Assembly (NCBI RefSeq): GCF_050948215.1
Contig: NW_027488860.1
Span: 62,001 to 126,000, forward strand
DNA from: Halictus rubicundus
Taxonomy: Eukaryota > Arthropoda > Insecta > Hymenoptera > Halictidae
Reading direction: 5' to 3'
DNA length: 64,000 nt
A program made the translations under genes and the position numbers. Position 1 is the stretch's first letter; each line of letters begins with the position of its first letter. Of this stretch, positions 1-13,260 are shown in pieces. The notes beneath the pieces were generated by a model. It was not told where the DNA came from. It made no database searches and saw only the letters and a program-made list of their open reading frames with translations.

Positions 1-2030
1 CCTATCCTCTATCCTATCCTATCCTCTATCATATCCTATCCTCTATCCTATCCTAACCTCTAACCTACCCTATCCTCTATCCTATCCTATCCTCTATCCT
101 ATCCTATCCTCCATCCTATTCTATATTCTATCCGATCCTATCCGATCCTCTATCTTATCCTATCCTCTATCCTATCCTATCCTCTGTCCTATCCACTATC
201 GTATCCTATCCTCTATCCTATCCAATCCTATATCCTATCCTCTATACACTCCAATCCTCTATCCTATCCTATCCTCTCTCCTATCCACTATCGTATCCTA
301 TCCTCTATCCTATCCTATCCTCTATCCTATCCCATCCTCTATCCTATCCTATCCTCTATCGTCTTCTGTCCTCTATTCTATACAATCCCCTATCCTATCC
401 TCTATCGTCTCCTATCCTCTATCCTATAATATCATCCATCCTATCCTATCCTCTATCCTAGCCTATCCTCTATCCTATCCAATCCTATATCCTATCCAAT
501 CCGCTATCCTATCCTATCCTCTATCCTATCCTATCCACTATCCTATCCTATTCTCTAACCTATCGTATCAACTATCCTATCCATTCCCCTATCCTATCCT
601 CTATCCTATCCTATCCTCAATCCTATCCTATCCTCTATCCTATCCTATCCTCTATCCTATCCTCTATCCTATCCTATCCTCTATCCTATCCTATCCTCTA
701 TCCTATCCTATCCTCTATCCTATCCTATCCTCCATCCTATCCTATCCTTTATCCCATCCTATCCTCTATCCTAGCCTATCCTCTATCCTATCCTATCCTC
801 CGTCCTATCCTATCCTCTATAATATCCTATCCTCTATCCTATCCTATCCTCTATCCTATCCTATCCTCTATCCAATCCTATCATCTATTCTATCCTATCC
901 TCTATCCTATCCTATCCTCTATCCTAACCTATCCTCTATCCTACCCTATCCTCTATCCTATCCTATCCTCTATCCTATCCTATCCTCTGTCCTATCCTAT
1001 CCTCTATAATATCCTATCCTCTATCCTATCCTATCCTCTATCCTGTTCTATTCTCTATCCTATCCTCTATCCTATCCTATCCTCTATCGTCTCCTATCTT
1101 CTATCCTAACCAATCCCCATCCTATTCTCTATCCTATATTATCCGCTATCCTATCCTATTCTCTAACCTATCGTATCAACTATCCTATCCATTCCCCTAT
1201 CCTATCCTCTGTTCTATCTTCTATCCTATCCTCTATCCTAGCCTATCCTCTATCCTATCCAATCCTATATCCTATCCCATCCGCTATCCTATCCTATCCT
1301 CTATCCTATCCTATCCTCTGTCCTATCCTATCCTCTATAATATCCTATCCTCTATCCTATCCTATCCTCTATCCTATCCTATCCTCTATCCTATCCTCTC
1401 CTCTATCCTATCCTATCCTCCATCCTATCCTATCCTCTATCCTATCCTATCCTCTATCCTATCCTATCCTGTCCTCTATCCTATCCTATCCTGTCCTCTA
1501 TCCTATCCTATCCTCTATCCTATCCTATCCTCTATCCTATCCTATCCTCTATCCTATCCTATCCTCTATCCTATACTATACTCCATCCTATACAATCCTA
1601 TATCCTACCCTATCCGCCATCCTATCCTATCCTCTATCCTATCCTATCCTCTATCCTATCCAATCCTCTATCCTATAATATCATCTATCCTATCCTCTAT
1701 CCTATCCTCTATCCTATCCTCTATCCTATCCTATCCTCAATCCTATCCTATCCTCTATCCTATCCTATCCTCTATCCTATCCTATCCACTATCCTATTCT
1801 ATATTCTATCCGATCGTATCCGATCCTCTATCTTATCCTATCCTCTATCCTATCCTATCCTCATTCCTATCCTATCCTCTATCATATCCTATCCTCTATC
1901 CTATTCTATACTCTACCCTGTCGTATCCACTATCCTATCCTATCCACTATCCTATCCTACCCTCTATCCTATCCTATCCTCTATCCTATCATATCCTCTA
2001 TCCTATCCTATCCTCTATCCTATCCTATCC
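1..2030 (+). repeat. Left-end satellite segment, colinear with 17,126-19,155
   Basis: This stretch keeps a constant 17,125-bp offset to copy B from position 1 to about 2,030, so no net insertion or deletion separates the two. Marked variants inside it include CGTATCAACT modules at 564 and 1,172, paired TCCGATCC variants near 130-150 and again near 1,810-1,830, and CTGTACAATCC-like modules. No gene or unique sequence lies in it. Confidence 0.85.
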
Positions 2031-2033
2031 TCT

Positions 2034-2550
2034 GTCCTATCCACTATCGTATCCTATCCTCTATCCTATCCAATCCTATATTCTATCCTCTATACACTCC
2101 AATCCTCTATCCTATCCTATCCTCTCTCCTATCCACTATCGTATCCTATCCTCTATCCTATCCTATCCTCTATCCTATCCCATCCTCTATCCTATCCTAT
2201 CCTCTATCCTATCCTATCCTCTATCCTATCCTATCCTCTATCCTATCCTATCCTCTATCCTATCCTACCCTCTATCCTATCCTATCCTCTGTCCTATCCA
2301 CTATCGTATCCTATCCTCTATCCTATCCAATCCTATATTCTATCCTCTATACACTCCAATCCTCTATCCTATCCTATCCTCTCTCCTATCCACTATCGTA
2401 TCCTATCCTCTATCCTATCCTATCCTCTATCCTATCCCATCCTCTATCCTATCCTATCCTCTATCCTATCCTATCCTCTATCCTATCCTATCCTCTATCG
2501 TCTTCTGTCCTCTATTCTATACAATCCCCTATCCTATCCTCTATCGTCTC
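2034..2550 (+). repeat. 257-bp tandem pair specific to copy A
   Basis: The marker CTCTGTCCTATCC followed by CACTATCG and then TATACACTCC occurs with its G at 2,034 and again at 2,291, an offset of 257 bp. In copy B only one such marker follows (19,470), and the place of the other is taken by a different module at about 19,165-19,460. This is a local difference in unit content between the two large copies. Confidence 0.7.
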
Positions 2551-2739
2551 CTATCCTCTATCCTATAATATCATCTATCCTATCCTATCCTCTATCCTGT
2601 TCTATTCTCTATCCTATCCTCTATCCTATCCTATCCTCTATCGTCTCCTATCTTCTATCCTAACCAATCCCCATCCTATTCTCTATACTATATTATCCGC
2701 TATCCTATCCTATTCTCTAACCTATCGTATCAACTATCC

Positions 2740-4385
2740 TATCCATTCCCCTATCCTATGCTCTGTTCTATCTTCTATCCTATCCTCTATCCTAGCCTAT
2801 CCTCTATCCTATCCAATCCTATATCCTATCCCATCCGCTATCCTATCCTATCCTCTATCCTATCCTATCCACTATCCTATCCTATTCTCTAACCTATCGT
2901 ATCAACTATCCTATCCATTCCCCTATCCTATCCTCTATCCTATCCTATCCTCAATCCTATCCTATCCTCTATCCTATCCTCTATCCTATCCTCTATCCTA
3001 TCCTCTATCCTATCCTATCCTCTATCCTATCCTATCCTCTATCCTATCCTATCCTCTATCCTATCCTATCCTCTATCCTATCCTATCCTCTATCCTATCC
3101 TATCCTATCCTCTATCCTATCCTATCCTCTATCCAATCCTATCATCTATTCTATCCTATCCTCTATCCTATCCTATCCTCTATCCTAACCTATCCTCTAT
3201 CCTATCCTATCCTCTATCCTATCCTATCCTCTATAATATCCTATCCTCTGTCCTATCCTATCCTCTATAATATCCTATCCTCTATCCTAACCTATCCTCT
3301 ATCCTATCCTATCCTCTATCCTATCCTCTTCTCTATCCTATCCTATCCTCCATCCTATCCTATCCTCTATCCTATCCTATCCTCTATCCTATCCTATCCT
3401 ATCCTCTATCCTATCCTATCCTCTATCCTATCCAATCCTCTATCCTATCCTATACTCCAGCCTATCCAATCCTATATCCTATCCTATCCTCTATCCTATC
3501 CTATCCTCTATCCTATACATTCCTCTATTTCATCCTATCCTCTATCCTCGCCTATCCTCTATCCTATCCTATCCTCCGTCCTATCCTATCCTCTATAATA
3601 TCCTATCCTCTATCCTAGCCTATCCTCTATCCTATCCAATCCTATATCCTATCCCATCCGCTATCCTATCCTATCCTCTATCCTATCCTATCCACTATCC
3701 TATCCTATTCTCTAACCTATCGTATCAACTATCCTATCCATTCCCCTATCCTATCCTCTATCCTATCCTATCCTCAATCCTATCCTATCCTCTATCCTAT
3801 CCTCTATCCTATCCTCTATCCTATCCTCTATCCTATCCTATCCTCTATCCTATCCTATCCTCTATCCTATCCTATCCTCTATCCTATCCTATCCTCTATC
3901 CTATCCTATCCTCTATCCTATCCTATCCTATCCTCTATCCTATCCTATCCTCTATCCAATCCTATCATCTATTCTATCCTATCCTCTATCCTATCCTATC
4001 CTCTATCCTAACCTATCCTCTATCCTATCCTATCCTCTATCCTATCCTATCCTCTATAATATCCTATCCTCTGTCCTATCCTATCCTCTATAATATCCTA
4101 TCCTCTATCCTACCCTATCCTCTATCCTATCCTATCCTCTATCCTATCCTCTTCTCTATCCTATCCTATCCTCCATCCTATCCTATCCTCTATCCTATCC
4201 TATCCTCTATCCTATCCTATCCTATCCTCTATCCTATCCTATCCTCTATCCTATCCAATCCTCTATCCTATCCTATACTCCAGCCTATCCAATCCTATAT
4301 CCTATCCTATCCTCTATCCTATCCTATCCTCTATCCTATACATTCCTCTATTTCATCCTATCCTCTATCCTCGCCTATCCTCTAT
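2740..4385 (+). repeat. 823-bp tandem repeat pair (copy A)
   Basis: Two adjacent copies share the markers CGTATCAACT (2,898 and 3,721) and TTTCATCC (3,528 and 4,351), both exactly 823 bp apart. They also share the rare TCCTCGCC variant near 3,546 and 4,370. The pair is preserved in copy B (about 19,920-21,560), so it predates the 16-kb duplication. Confidence 0.88.
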
Positions 4386-7080
4386 CCTATCCTATCCTCC
4401 GTCCTATCCTATCCTCTATAATATCCTATCCTCTATCCTATCCTATCCTCTATCCTATCCTATCCTCTATCCTATCCTATCCTCTATCCTATCCTATCCT
4501 CTATCCTATCCTATCCTCTATCCTATCCTATCCTCTATCCTATCCTATCCTCTATCCTATCCTATCCTATCCTCTATCCTATCCTATCCTATCCTCTATC
4601 CTATCCTATCATCTATCGTCTCCTGTCCTCTATCCTGTACAATCCCCTATCATATCCTCTATCGTCTCCTATCCTCTATCCTATCCTATCCTCTATCCTA
4701 TCCTCTATCCTATCCTATCCTCTATCCTATCCTATCCTCTATCCTATCCTATCCTCTTTCCTACCCTATCCTCTATCCTATCCTATCCTCTATCCTATCC
4801 TATCCTCCATCCTATTCTATATTCTATCCGATCCTATCCGATCCTCTATCTTATCCTATCCTGTATCCTATCCTATCCTCATTCCTATCCTATCCTCTAT
4901 CCTATCCTATCCTCTGTCCTATCCACTATCGTATCCTATCCTCTATCCTATCCATTCCTATATCCTATCCTCTATACACTCCAATCCTCTATCCTATCCT
5001 ATCCTCTCTCCTATCCACTATCGTATCCTATCCTCTATCCTATCCAATCCTATATCCTATCCTCTATACACTCCAATCCTCTATCCTATCCTGTCTTCTA
5101 TCCTATCCTATCCTCTATCCTATCCTATCCTATCCTCTATAATATCCTATCCTCTATCCTATCCTATCCTCTACCTATCCTATCCTCTATCCAATCCTAT
5201 CCTCTATCCTATCCTATCCTCTAACCTATCCTATCCTCTATCCTATCCTATCCTCTATCCTATCCTATCCTCTGTCCTATCCTATCCTCTATAATATCCT
5301 ATCCTCTATCCTATCCTATCCTCTATCCTATCCTATCCTCTATCCTATCCTCTCCTCTATCCTATCCTATCCTCCATCCTATCCTATCCTCTATCCTATC
5401 CTATCCTCTATCCTATCCTATCCTATCCTCTATCCTATCCTCTATCCTATCCTATCTTCTATCCTATCCTATTTTCTATCCTATCCTATCCTCCATCCTA
5501 TCCAATCCTATATCCAATCCTATCCGCTATCCTATCCTATCCTCTATCCTATCCTATCCTCTGTCCTATCCCCTATCGTATCCTATCCTCTATCCTATCC
5601 AATCCTATATCCTATCCTCTATACACTCCAATCCTCTATCCTATCCAATCCTATATCCTATCCTCTATACACTCCAATCCTCTATCCTATCCTATCCTCT
5701 CTCCTATCCACTATCGTATCCTCCCCTCTATCCTATCCAATCCTCTATCCTATCCCCTATCCTATCCTCTATCCTATCCTCTATCCTATCCTCTATCCTA
5801 TCCTATCCTCAATCCTATCCTATCCTCTATCCTATATTATCCACTATCCTATCCTCTATCCTATCCTATCCTCAATCCTATCCTATCCTCTATCCTATAT
5901 TATCCACTATCCTATCCTGTTCTCTAACCTATCGTATCAACTATTCTATCCATTCCCCTATCCTATCCTCTATTCTATCCTCCACCCTATCCTCTATCCT
6001 ATCCTATCCTCTATCCTATCCTATACTCTATCCTATCCTATCCTCTATCCTATCCTATCCTCTATCCTATCCTCTCCTCTATCCTATCCTATCCTCCATC
6101 CTATCCTATCCTCTATCCTATCCTATCCTCTATCCTATCCTATCCTCCATCCTATCCAATCCTATATCCTATCCTATCCGCTATCCTAACCTATCCTCTA
6201 TCCTATCCTATCCACTATCCTATTCTATCCCATCCTCTATCCTATCCAATCTTCTATAATATCCTATCCTCTATCCTATCCTATCCTCTATCCTACCCTA
6301 TCCTCTATCCTATCCAATCCTCTATTCTATCCCCTATCCTATCCTCTATCCTATCCTCTATCCTATCCTCTATCCTATCCTATCCTCAATCCTATCATAT
6401 CCTCTATCCTATATTATCCACTATCCTATCCTGTTCTCTCACCTATCGTATCAACTATTCTATCCATTCCCCTATCTTATCCTCTATTCTATCCTCTACC
6501 CTATCCTCTATCCTATCCTATCCTCTATCCTTTCCAATTCTCTATCCTATCCTCTATCCTATCCTATCCACTATCCTATCCTATCCTATCCTCTATCCTA
6601 TCCAATCTTCTATAATATCCTATCCTCTATCCTATCCTATCCTCTATCCTATCCTATCCTCTATCCTATCCTATCCACTATCGTATCCTATCCTATCCTC
6701 TATCCTATCCAATCTTCTATAATATCCTATCCTCTATCCTATCCTATCCTCTATCCTATCCTGTCCTCTATCCTATCCTATCCTCTATCCTATCCTATCC
6801 TCTATCCTATCCTATCCTCTATCCTAGCCTATCCTCTATCCTATCCTATCCTCATTCCTATCCTATCCTCTATCCTATCCTATCCTCTGTCCTATCCACT
6901 ATCGTATCCTATCCTCTATCCTATCCAATCCTATATCCTATCCTCTATACACTCCAATCCTCTATCCTATCCAATCCACTATCCTATCCTATCCTATCCT
7001 CTATCCTATCCAATCTTCTATGATATCCTATCCTCTATCCTATCCTATCCTCTATCCTAGCCTATCCTCTATCCTATCCT
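4385..7080 (+). repeat. Satellite stretch with TATACACTCC and CGTATCAACT variants
   Basis: This stretch carries mostly plain 17-mers with recurrent marked modules: TATACACTCC near 4,972, 5,066, 5,617 and 5,667; CGTATCAACT at 5,933 and 6,447; and CAATCTTCTATAATATCC-type modules near 6,250, 6,610 and 6,713. It is colinear with about 21,560-24,250 of copy B. Apart from one deleted base in B near 23,399, it shows only small changes. No gene lies in it. Confidence 0.82.
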
Positions 7081-7084
7081 ATCC

Positions 7085-8665
7085 TCATTCCTATCCTATC
7101 CTCTATCCTATCCTATCCTCTGTCCTATCCACTATCGTATCCTATCCTCTATCCTATCCAATCCTATATCCTATCCTCTATACACTCCAATCCTCTATCC
7201 TATCCAATCCTATATCCTATCCTCTATACACTCCATTCCTCTATCCTATCCTATCCTCTCTCCTATCCACTATCGTATCCTCTCCTCTATCCTATCCAAT
7301 CCTTTATCCTATCCTCTATACACTCCAATCCTCTATCCTATCCTGTCCTCTATCCTATCCTATCCTCTATCCTATCCTATCCTATCCTCTACAATACCCT
7401 ATCCTCTATCCTATCCTATCCTCTATCCTATCCTATCCTCTATCCAATCCTATCCTCTATCCTATCCTATCCTCTAACCTATCCTATCATCTATCCTATC
7501 CTATCCTCTATCCTATCCTATCCTCTGTCCTATCCTATCCTCTATAATATCCTATCCTCTATCCTATCCTATACTCTATCCTATCCTATCCTCTATCCTA
7601 TCCTCTCCTCTATCCTATCCTATCCTCATTCCTATCCTATCCTCTATCCTATCCTATCCTCTGTCCTATCCACTATCGTATCCTATCCTCTATCCTATCC
7701 AATCCTATATCCTATCCTCTATACACTAAAATCCTCTATCCTATCCAATCCTATATACTATCCTCTATACACTCTAATCCTCTATCCTATCCTATCCTCT
7801 CTCCTATCCACTATCGTATCCTATCCTCTATCCTATCCAATCCTATATCCTATCCTCTATACACTCCAATCCTCTATCCTATCCTGTCTTCTATCCTATC
7901 CTATCCTCTATCCTATCCTATCCTATCCTCTATAATATCCTATCCTCTATCCTATCCTATCCTCTACCTATCCTATCCTCTATCCAATCCTATCCTCTAT
8001 CCTATCCTATCCTCTAACCTATCCTATCCTCTATCCTATCCTATCCTCTATCCTATCCTATCCTCTGTCCTATCCTATCCTCTATAATATCCTATCCTCT
8101 ATCCTATCCTATCCTCTATCCTATCCTATCCTCTATCCTATCCTCTCCTCTATCCTATCCTATCCTCCATCCTATCCTATCCTCTATCCTATCCTATCCT
8201 CTATCCTATCCTATCCTATCCTCTATCCTATCCTCTATCCTATCCTATCTTCTATCCTATCCAATCCTATATCCTATCCTCTATACACTCCAATCCTCTA
8301 TCCTATCCTATCCTCTCTCCTATCCACTATCGTATCCTCTCCTCTATCCTATCCAATCCTTTATCCTATCCTCTATACACTCCAATCCTCTATCCTATCC
8401 TGTCCTCTATCCTATCCTATCCTCTATCCTATCCTATCCTATCCTCTACAATACCCTATCCTCTATCCTATCCTATCCTCTATCCTATCCTATCCTCTAT
8501 CCAATCCTATCCTCTATCCTATCCTATCCTCTAACCTATCCTATCATCTATCCTATCCTATCCTCTATCCTATCCTATCCTCTGTCCTATCCTATCCTCT
8601 ATAATATCCTATCCTCTATTCTATCCTATCCTCTATCCTATCCTATCCTCTATCCTATCCTCTCC
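7085..8665 (+). repeat. 1,057-bp block duplicated in copy A, single in copy B
   Basis: The unusual TCCTTTATCC variant with its flanks occurs at 7,303 and 8,360, an offset of 1,057 bp. Copy B has only one, at 24,471, which is 17,168 bp from the first A copy and 16,111 bp from the second; these offsets differ by exactly 1,057. Within the A block a shorter ~541-bp period is also visible (CTGTCC markers at 7,121 and 7,662). Position 7,022 carries a G that creates an ATG not present at 24,190 in copy B. Confidence 0.88.
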
Positions 8666-11600
8666 TCTATCCTATCCTATCCTCCATCCTATCCTATCCT
8701 CTATCCTATCCTATCCTATCCTCTATCCTATCCTCTATCCTATCCTATCCTCTATCCTATCCTATTTTCTATCCTATCCTCCATCCTATCCAATCCTATA
8801 TCCAATCCTATCCGCTATCCTATCCTATCCTCTATCCTATCCTATCCTCTATCCTATCCTATCCTCTATCCTATCCTATCCTATCCTCTATCCTATCCAA
8901 TCCTCTATCCTATCCAATCCTCTATCCTATCCCCTAACCTATCCTCTATCCTATCCTCTATCCTATCCTCTATCCTATCCTATCCTCTATCCTATATTAT
9001 CCACTATCCTATCCTGTTCTCTAACCTATCGTATCAACTATTCTATCCATTCCCCTATCCTATCCTCTATTCTATCCTCCACCATATCCTCTATCCTATC
9101 CTATCCTCTATCCTTTCCCATTCTCTATCCTATCCTCTATCCTCTCCTATCCACTATCCTATCCTATCCTATCCTCTATCCTATCCAATCTTCTATAATA
9201 TCCTATCCTCTATCCTATCCTATCCTCTATCCTATCCTATACTCTATCCTATCCTATCCTCTATCCTATCCTATCCTCTATCCTATCCTCTCCTCTATCC
9301 TATCCTATCCTCCATCCTATCCTATCCTCTATCCTATCCTATCCTCTATCCTATCCTATCCTCCATCCTATCCAATCCTATATCCTATCCTATCCGCTAT
9401 CCTATCCTATCCTCTATCCTATCCTATCCTCTATCCTATCCTATCCTCTATCCTATCCTATCCTCTATCCTATCCTATCCTCTATCCTATCCAATCCTCT
9501 ATCCTATCCTATCCTCTATCCTATCCTATCCTCTATCCTATCCTATCCTCTATCCTATCCTATCCTCTATCCTAGCCTATCCTCTATCCTATCCTATCCT
9601 CATTCCTATCCTATCCTCTATCCTATCCTATCCTCTGTCCTATCCACTATCGTATCCTCTCCTCTATCCTATCCAATCCTATATCCTATCCTCTATACAC
9701 TCCAATCCTCTATCCTATCCTATCCTCTATCCAATCCTATCGTCTATCCTATCCTATCCTCTATCCTATCCTATCCTCTATCCTATCCTATCCTCTATCC
9801 TACCCTCTCCTCTATCCTATCCTATCCTCCATCCTATCCTATCCTCTATCCTCTCCTATCCTCTATCCTTTCCAATTCTCTATCCTATCCTCTATCCTAT
9901 CCTATCCACTATCCTATCATATCCTATCCTATCCTCTATCCTATCCAATCTTCTATAATATCCTATCCTCTATCCTATCCTATCCTCTATCCTATCCTAT
10001 CCTCTATCCTATCCTATCCACTATCCTATCCTATCCTATCCTCTATCCTATCCAATCTTCTATAATATCCTATCCTCTATCCTATCCTATCCTCTATCCT
10101 ATCCTCTATCCTATCCTCTATCCTATCCTATCCTCAATCCTATCATATCCTCTATCCTATATTATCCACTATCCTATCCTGTTCTCTCACCTATCGTATC
10201 AACTATTCTATCCATTCCCCTATCCTATCCTCTATTCTATCCTCTACCCTATCCTCTATCCTATCCTATCCTCTATCCTTTCCAATTCTCTATCCTATCC
10301 TCTATCCTATCCTATCCACTATCCTATCCTATCCTATCCTATCCTCTATCCTATCCAATCTTCTATAATATCCTATCCTCTATCCTATCCTATCCTCTAT
10401 CCTATCCTATCCTCTATCCTATCCTATCCACTATCCTATCCTATCCTATCCTCTATCCTATCCAATCTTCTATAATATCCTATCCTCTATCCTATCCTAT
10501 CCTCTATCCTATCCTATCCTCTATCCTATCCTATCCTCTATCCTATCCTATCCTCTATCCTATCCTATCCTCTATCCTATCCTATCCTCTATCCTATCCT
10601 ATCCTCTATCCTAGCCTATCCTCTATCCTATCCTATCCTCATTCCTATCCTATCCTCTATCCTATCCTATCCTCTATCCTATCCTATCCTCTGTCCTATC
10701 CACTATCGTATCCTATCCTCTATCCTATCCAATCCTATATCCTATCCTCTATACACTCCAATCCACTATCCTATCCAATCCTATATCCTATCCTCTATAC
10801 ACTCCAATCCTCTATCCTATCCTATCCTCTCTCCTATCCACTACCGTATCCTCTCCTCTATCCTATCCAATCCTATATCCTATCCTCTATACACTCCAAT
10901 CCTCTATCCTATCCTGTCCTCTATCCTATCCTATCCTCTATCCTATCCTATCCTCTATCCTATCCTCTCCTCTATCCTATCCTATCCTCCATCCTATCCT
11001 ATCCTCTATCCTATCCTATCCTCTATCCTATCCTATCCTATCCTCTATCCTATCCTCTATCCTATCCTATCCTCTATCCTATCCTATTTTCTATCCTATC
11101 CTCCATCCTATCCAATCCTATATCCAATCCTATCCGCTATCCTATCCTATCCTCTATCCTATCCTATCCTCTATCCTATCCTATCCTATCCTCTATCCTA
11201 TCCAATCCTCTATCCTATCCAATCCTCTATCCTATCCCCTAACCTATCCTCTATCCTATCCTCTATCCTATCCTCTATCCTATCCTATCCTCTATCCTAT
11301 ATTATCCACTATCCTATCCTGTTCTCTAACCTATCGTATCAACTATTCTATCCATTCCCCTATCCTATCCTCTATTCTATCCTCCACCATATCCTCTATC
11401 CTATCCTATCCTCTATCCTTTCCCATTCTCTATCCTATCCTCTATCCTCTCCTATCCACTATCCTATCCTATCCTATCCTCTATCCTATCCAATCTTCTA
11501 TAATATCCTATCCTCTATCCTATCCTATCCTCTATCCTATCCTATACTCTATCCTATCCTATCCTCTATCCTATCCTATCCTCTATCCTATCCTCTCCTC

Positions 11601-13260
11601 TATCCTATCCTATCCTCCATCCTATCCTATCCTCTATCCTATCCTATCCTCTATCCTATCCTATCCTCCATCCTATCCAATCCTATATCCTATCCTATCC
11701 GCTATCCTATCCTATCCTCTATCCTATCCTATCCTCTATCCTATCCTATCCTCTATCCTATCCTATCCTCTATCCTATCCTATCCTCTATCCTATCCAAT
11801 CCTCTATCCTATCCTATCCTCTATCCTATCCTATCCTCTATCCTATCCTCTATCCTATCCTATCCTCTATCCTATCCTATCCTCTATCCTAGCCTATCCT
11901 CTATCCTATCCTATCCTCATTCCTATCCTATCCTCTATCCTATCCTATCCTCTGTCCTATCCACTATCGTATCCTCTCCTCTATCCTATCCAATCCTATA
12001 TCCTATCCTCTATACACTCCAATCCTCTATCCTATCCTATCCTCTATCCAATCCTATCGTCTATCCTATCCTATCCTCTATCCTATCCTATCCTCTATCC
12101 TATCCTATCCTCTATCCTACCCTCTCCTCTATCCTATCCTATCCTCCATCCTATCCTATCCTCTATCCTCTCCTATCCTCTATCCTTTCCAATTCTCTAT
12201 CCTATCCTCTATCCTATCCTATCCACTATCCTATCATATCCTATCCTATCCTCTATCCTATCCAATCTTCTATAATATCCTATCCTCTATCCTATCCTAT
12301 CCTCTATCCTATCCTATCCTCTATCCTATCCTATCCACTATCCTATCCTATCCTATCCTCTATCCTATCCAATCTTCTATAATATCCTATCCTCTATCCT
12401 ATCCTATCCTCTATCCTATCCTCTATCCTATCCTCTATCCTATCCTATCCTCAATCCTATCATATCCTCTATCCTATATTATCCACTATCCTATCCTGTT
12501 CTCTCACCTATCGTATCAACTATTCTATCCATTCCCCTATCCTATCCTCTATTCTATCCTCTACCCTATCCTCTATCCTATCCTATCCTCTATCCTTTCC
12601 AATTCTCTATCCTATCCTCTATCCTATCCTATCCACTATCCTATCCTATCCTATCCTATCCTCTATCCTATCCAATCTTCTATAATATCCTATCCTCTAT
12701 CCTATCCTATCCTCTATCCTATCCTATCCTCTATCCTATCCTATCCACTATCCTATCCTATCCTATCCTCTATCCTATCCAATCTTCTATAATATCCTAT
12801 CCTCTATCCTATCCTATCCTCTATCCTATCCTATCCTCTATCCTATCCTATCCTCTATCCTATCCTATCCTCTATCCTATCCTATCCTCTATCCTATCCT
12901 ATCCTCTATCCTAGCCTATCCTCTATCCTATCCTATCCTCATTCCTATCCTATCCTCTATCCTATCCTATCCTCTATCCTATCCTATCCTCTGTCCTATC
13001 CACTATCGTATCCTATCCTCTATCCTATCCAATCCTATATCCTATCCTCTATACACTCCAATCCACTATCCTATCCAATCCTATATCCTATCCTCTATAC
13101 ACTCCAATCCTCTATCCTATCCTATCCTCTCTCCTATCCACTACCGTATCCTCTCCTCTATCCTATCCAATCCTATATCCTATCCTCTATACACTCCAAT
13201 CCTCTATCCTATCCTGTCCTCTATCCTATCCTATCCTCTATCCTATCCTATCCTCTATAA
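8665..13260 (+). repeat. ~2.3-kb higher-order repeat, two tandem copies (copy A)
   Basis: Two tandem units run about 8,665-10,970 and 10,970-13,260. Shared markers are ATTTTCT (8,764 and 11,086, offset 2,322), GTTCTCTAACC (9,016 and 11,321, offset 2,305) and GTTCTCTCACC (10,181 and 12,498, offset 2,317). The offsets differ by 17 and 12, single satellite units; the 17-bp difference is one extra 17-mer near 8,820-8,880. Inside each unit the CTATAATATCC modules recur several times at about 108-bp spacing (for example near 9,950 and 10,060, and near 10,360 and 10,468). Confidence 0.9.

Noticed and set aside
7020..7547. Frame beginning with a true ATG at 7,020
   Set aside because: The ATG comes from a single G at 7,022; copy B has A at 24,190. 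The start is not conserved between near-identical copies and the product is satellite peptide.
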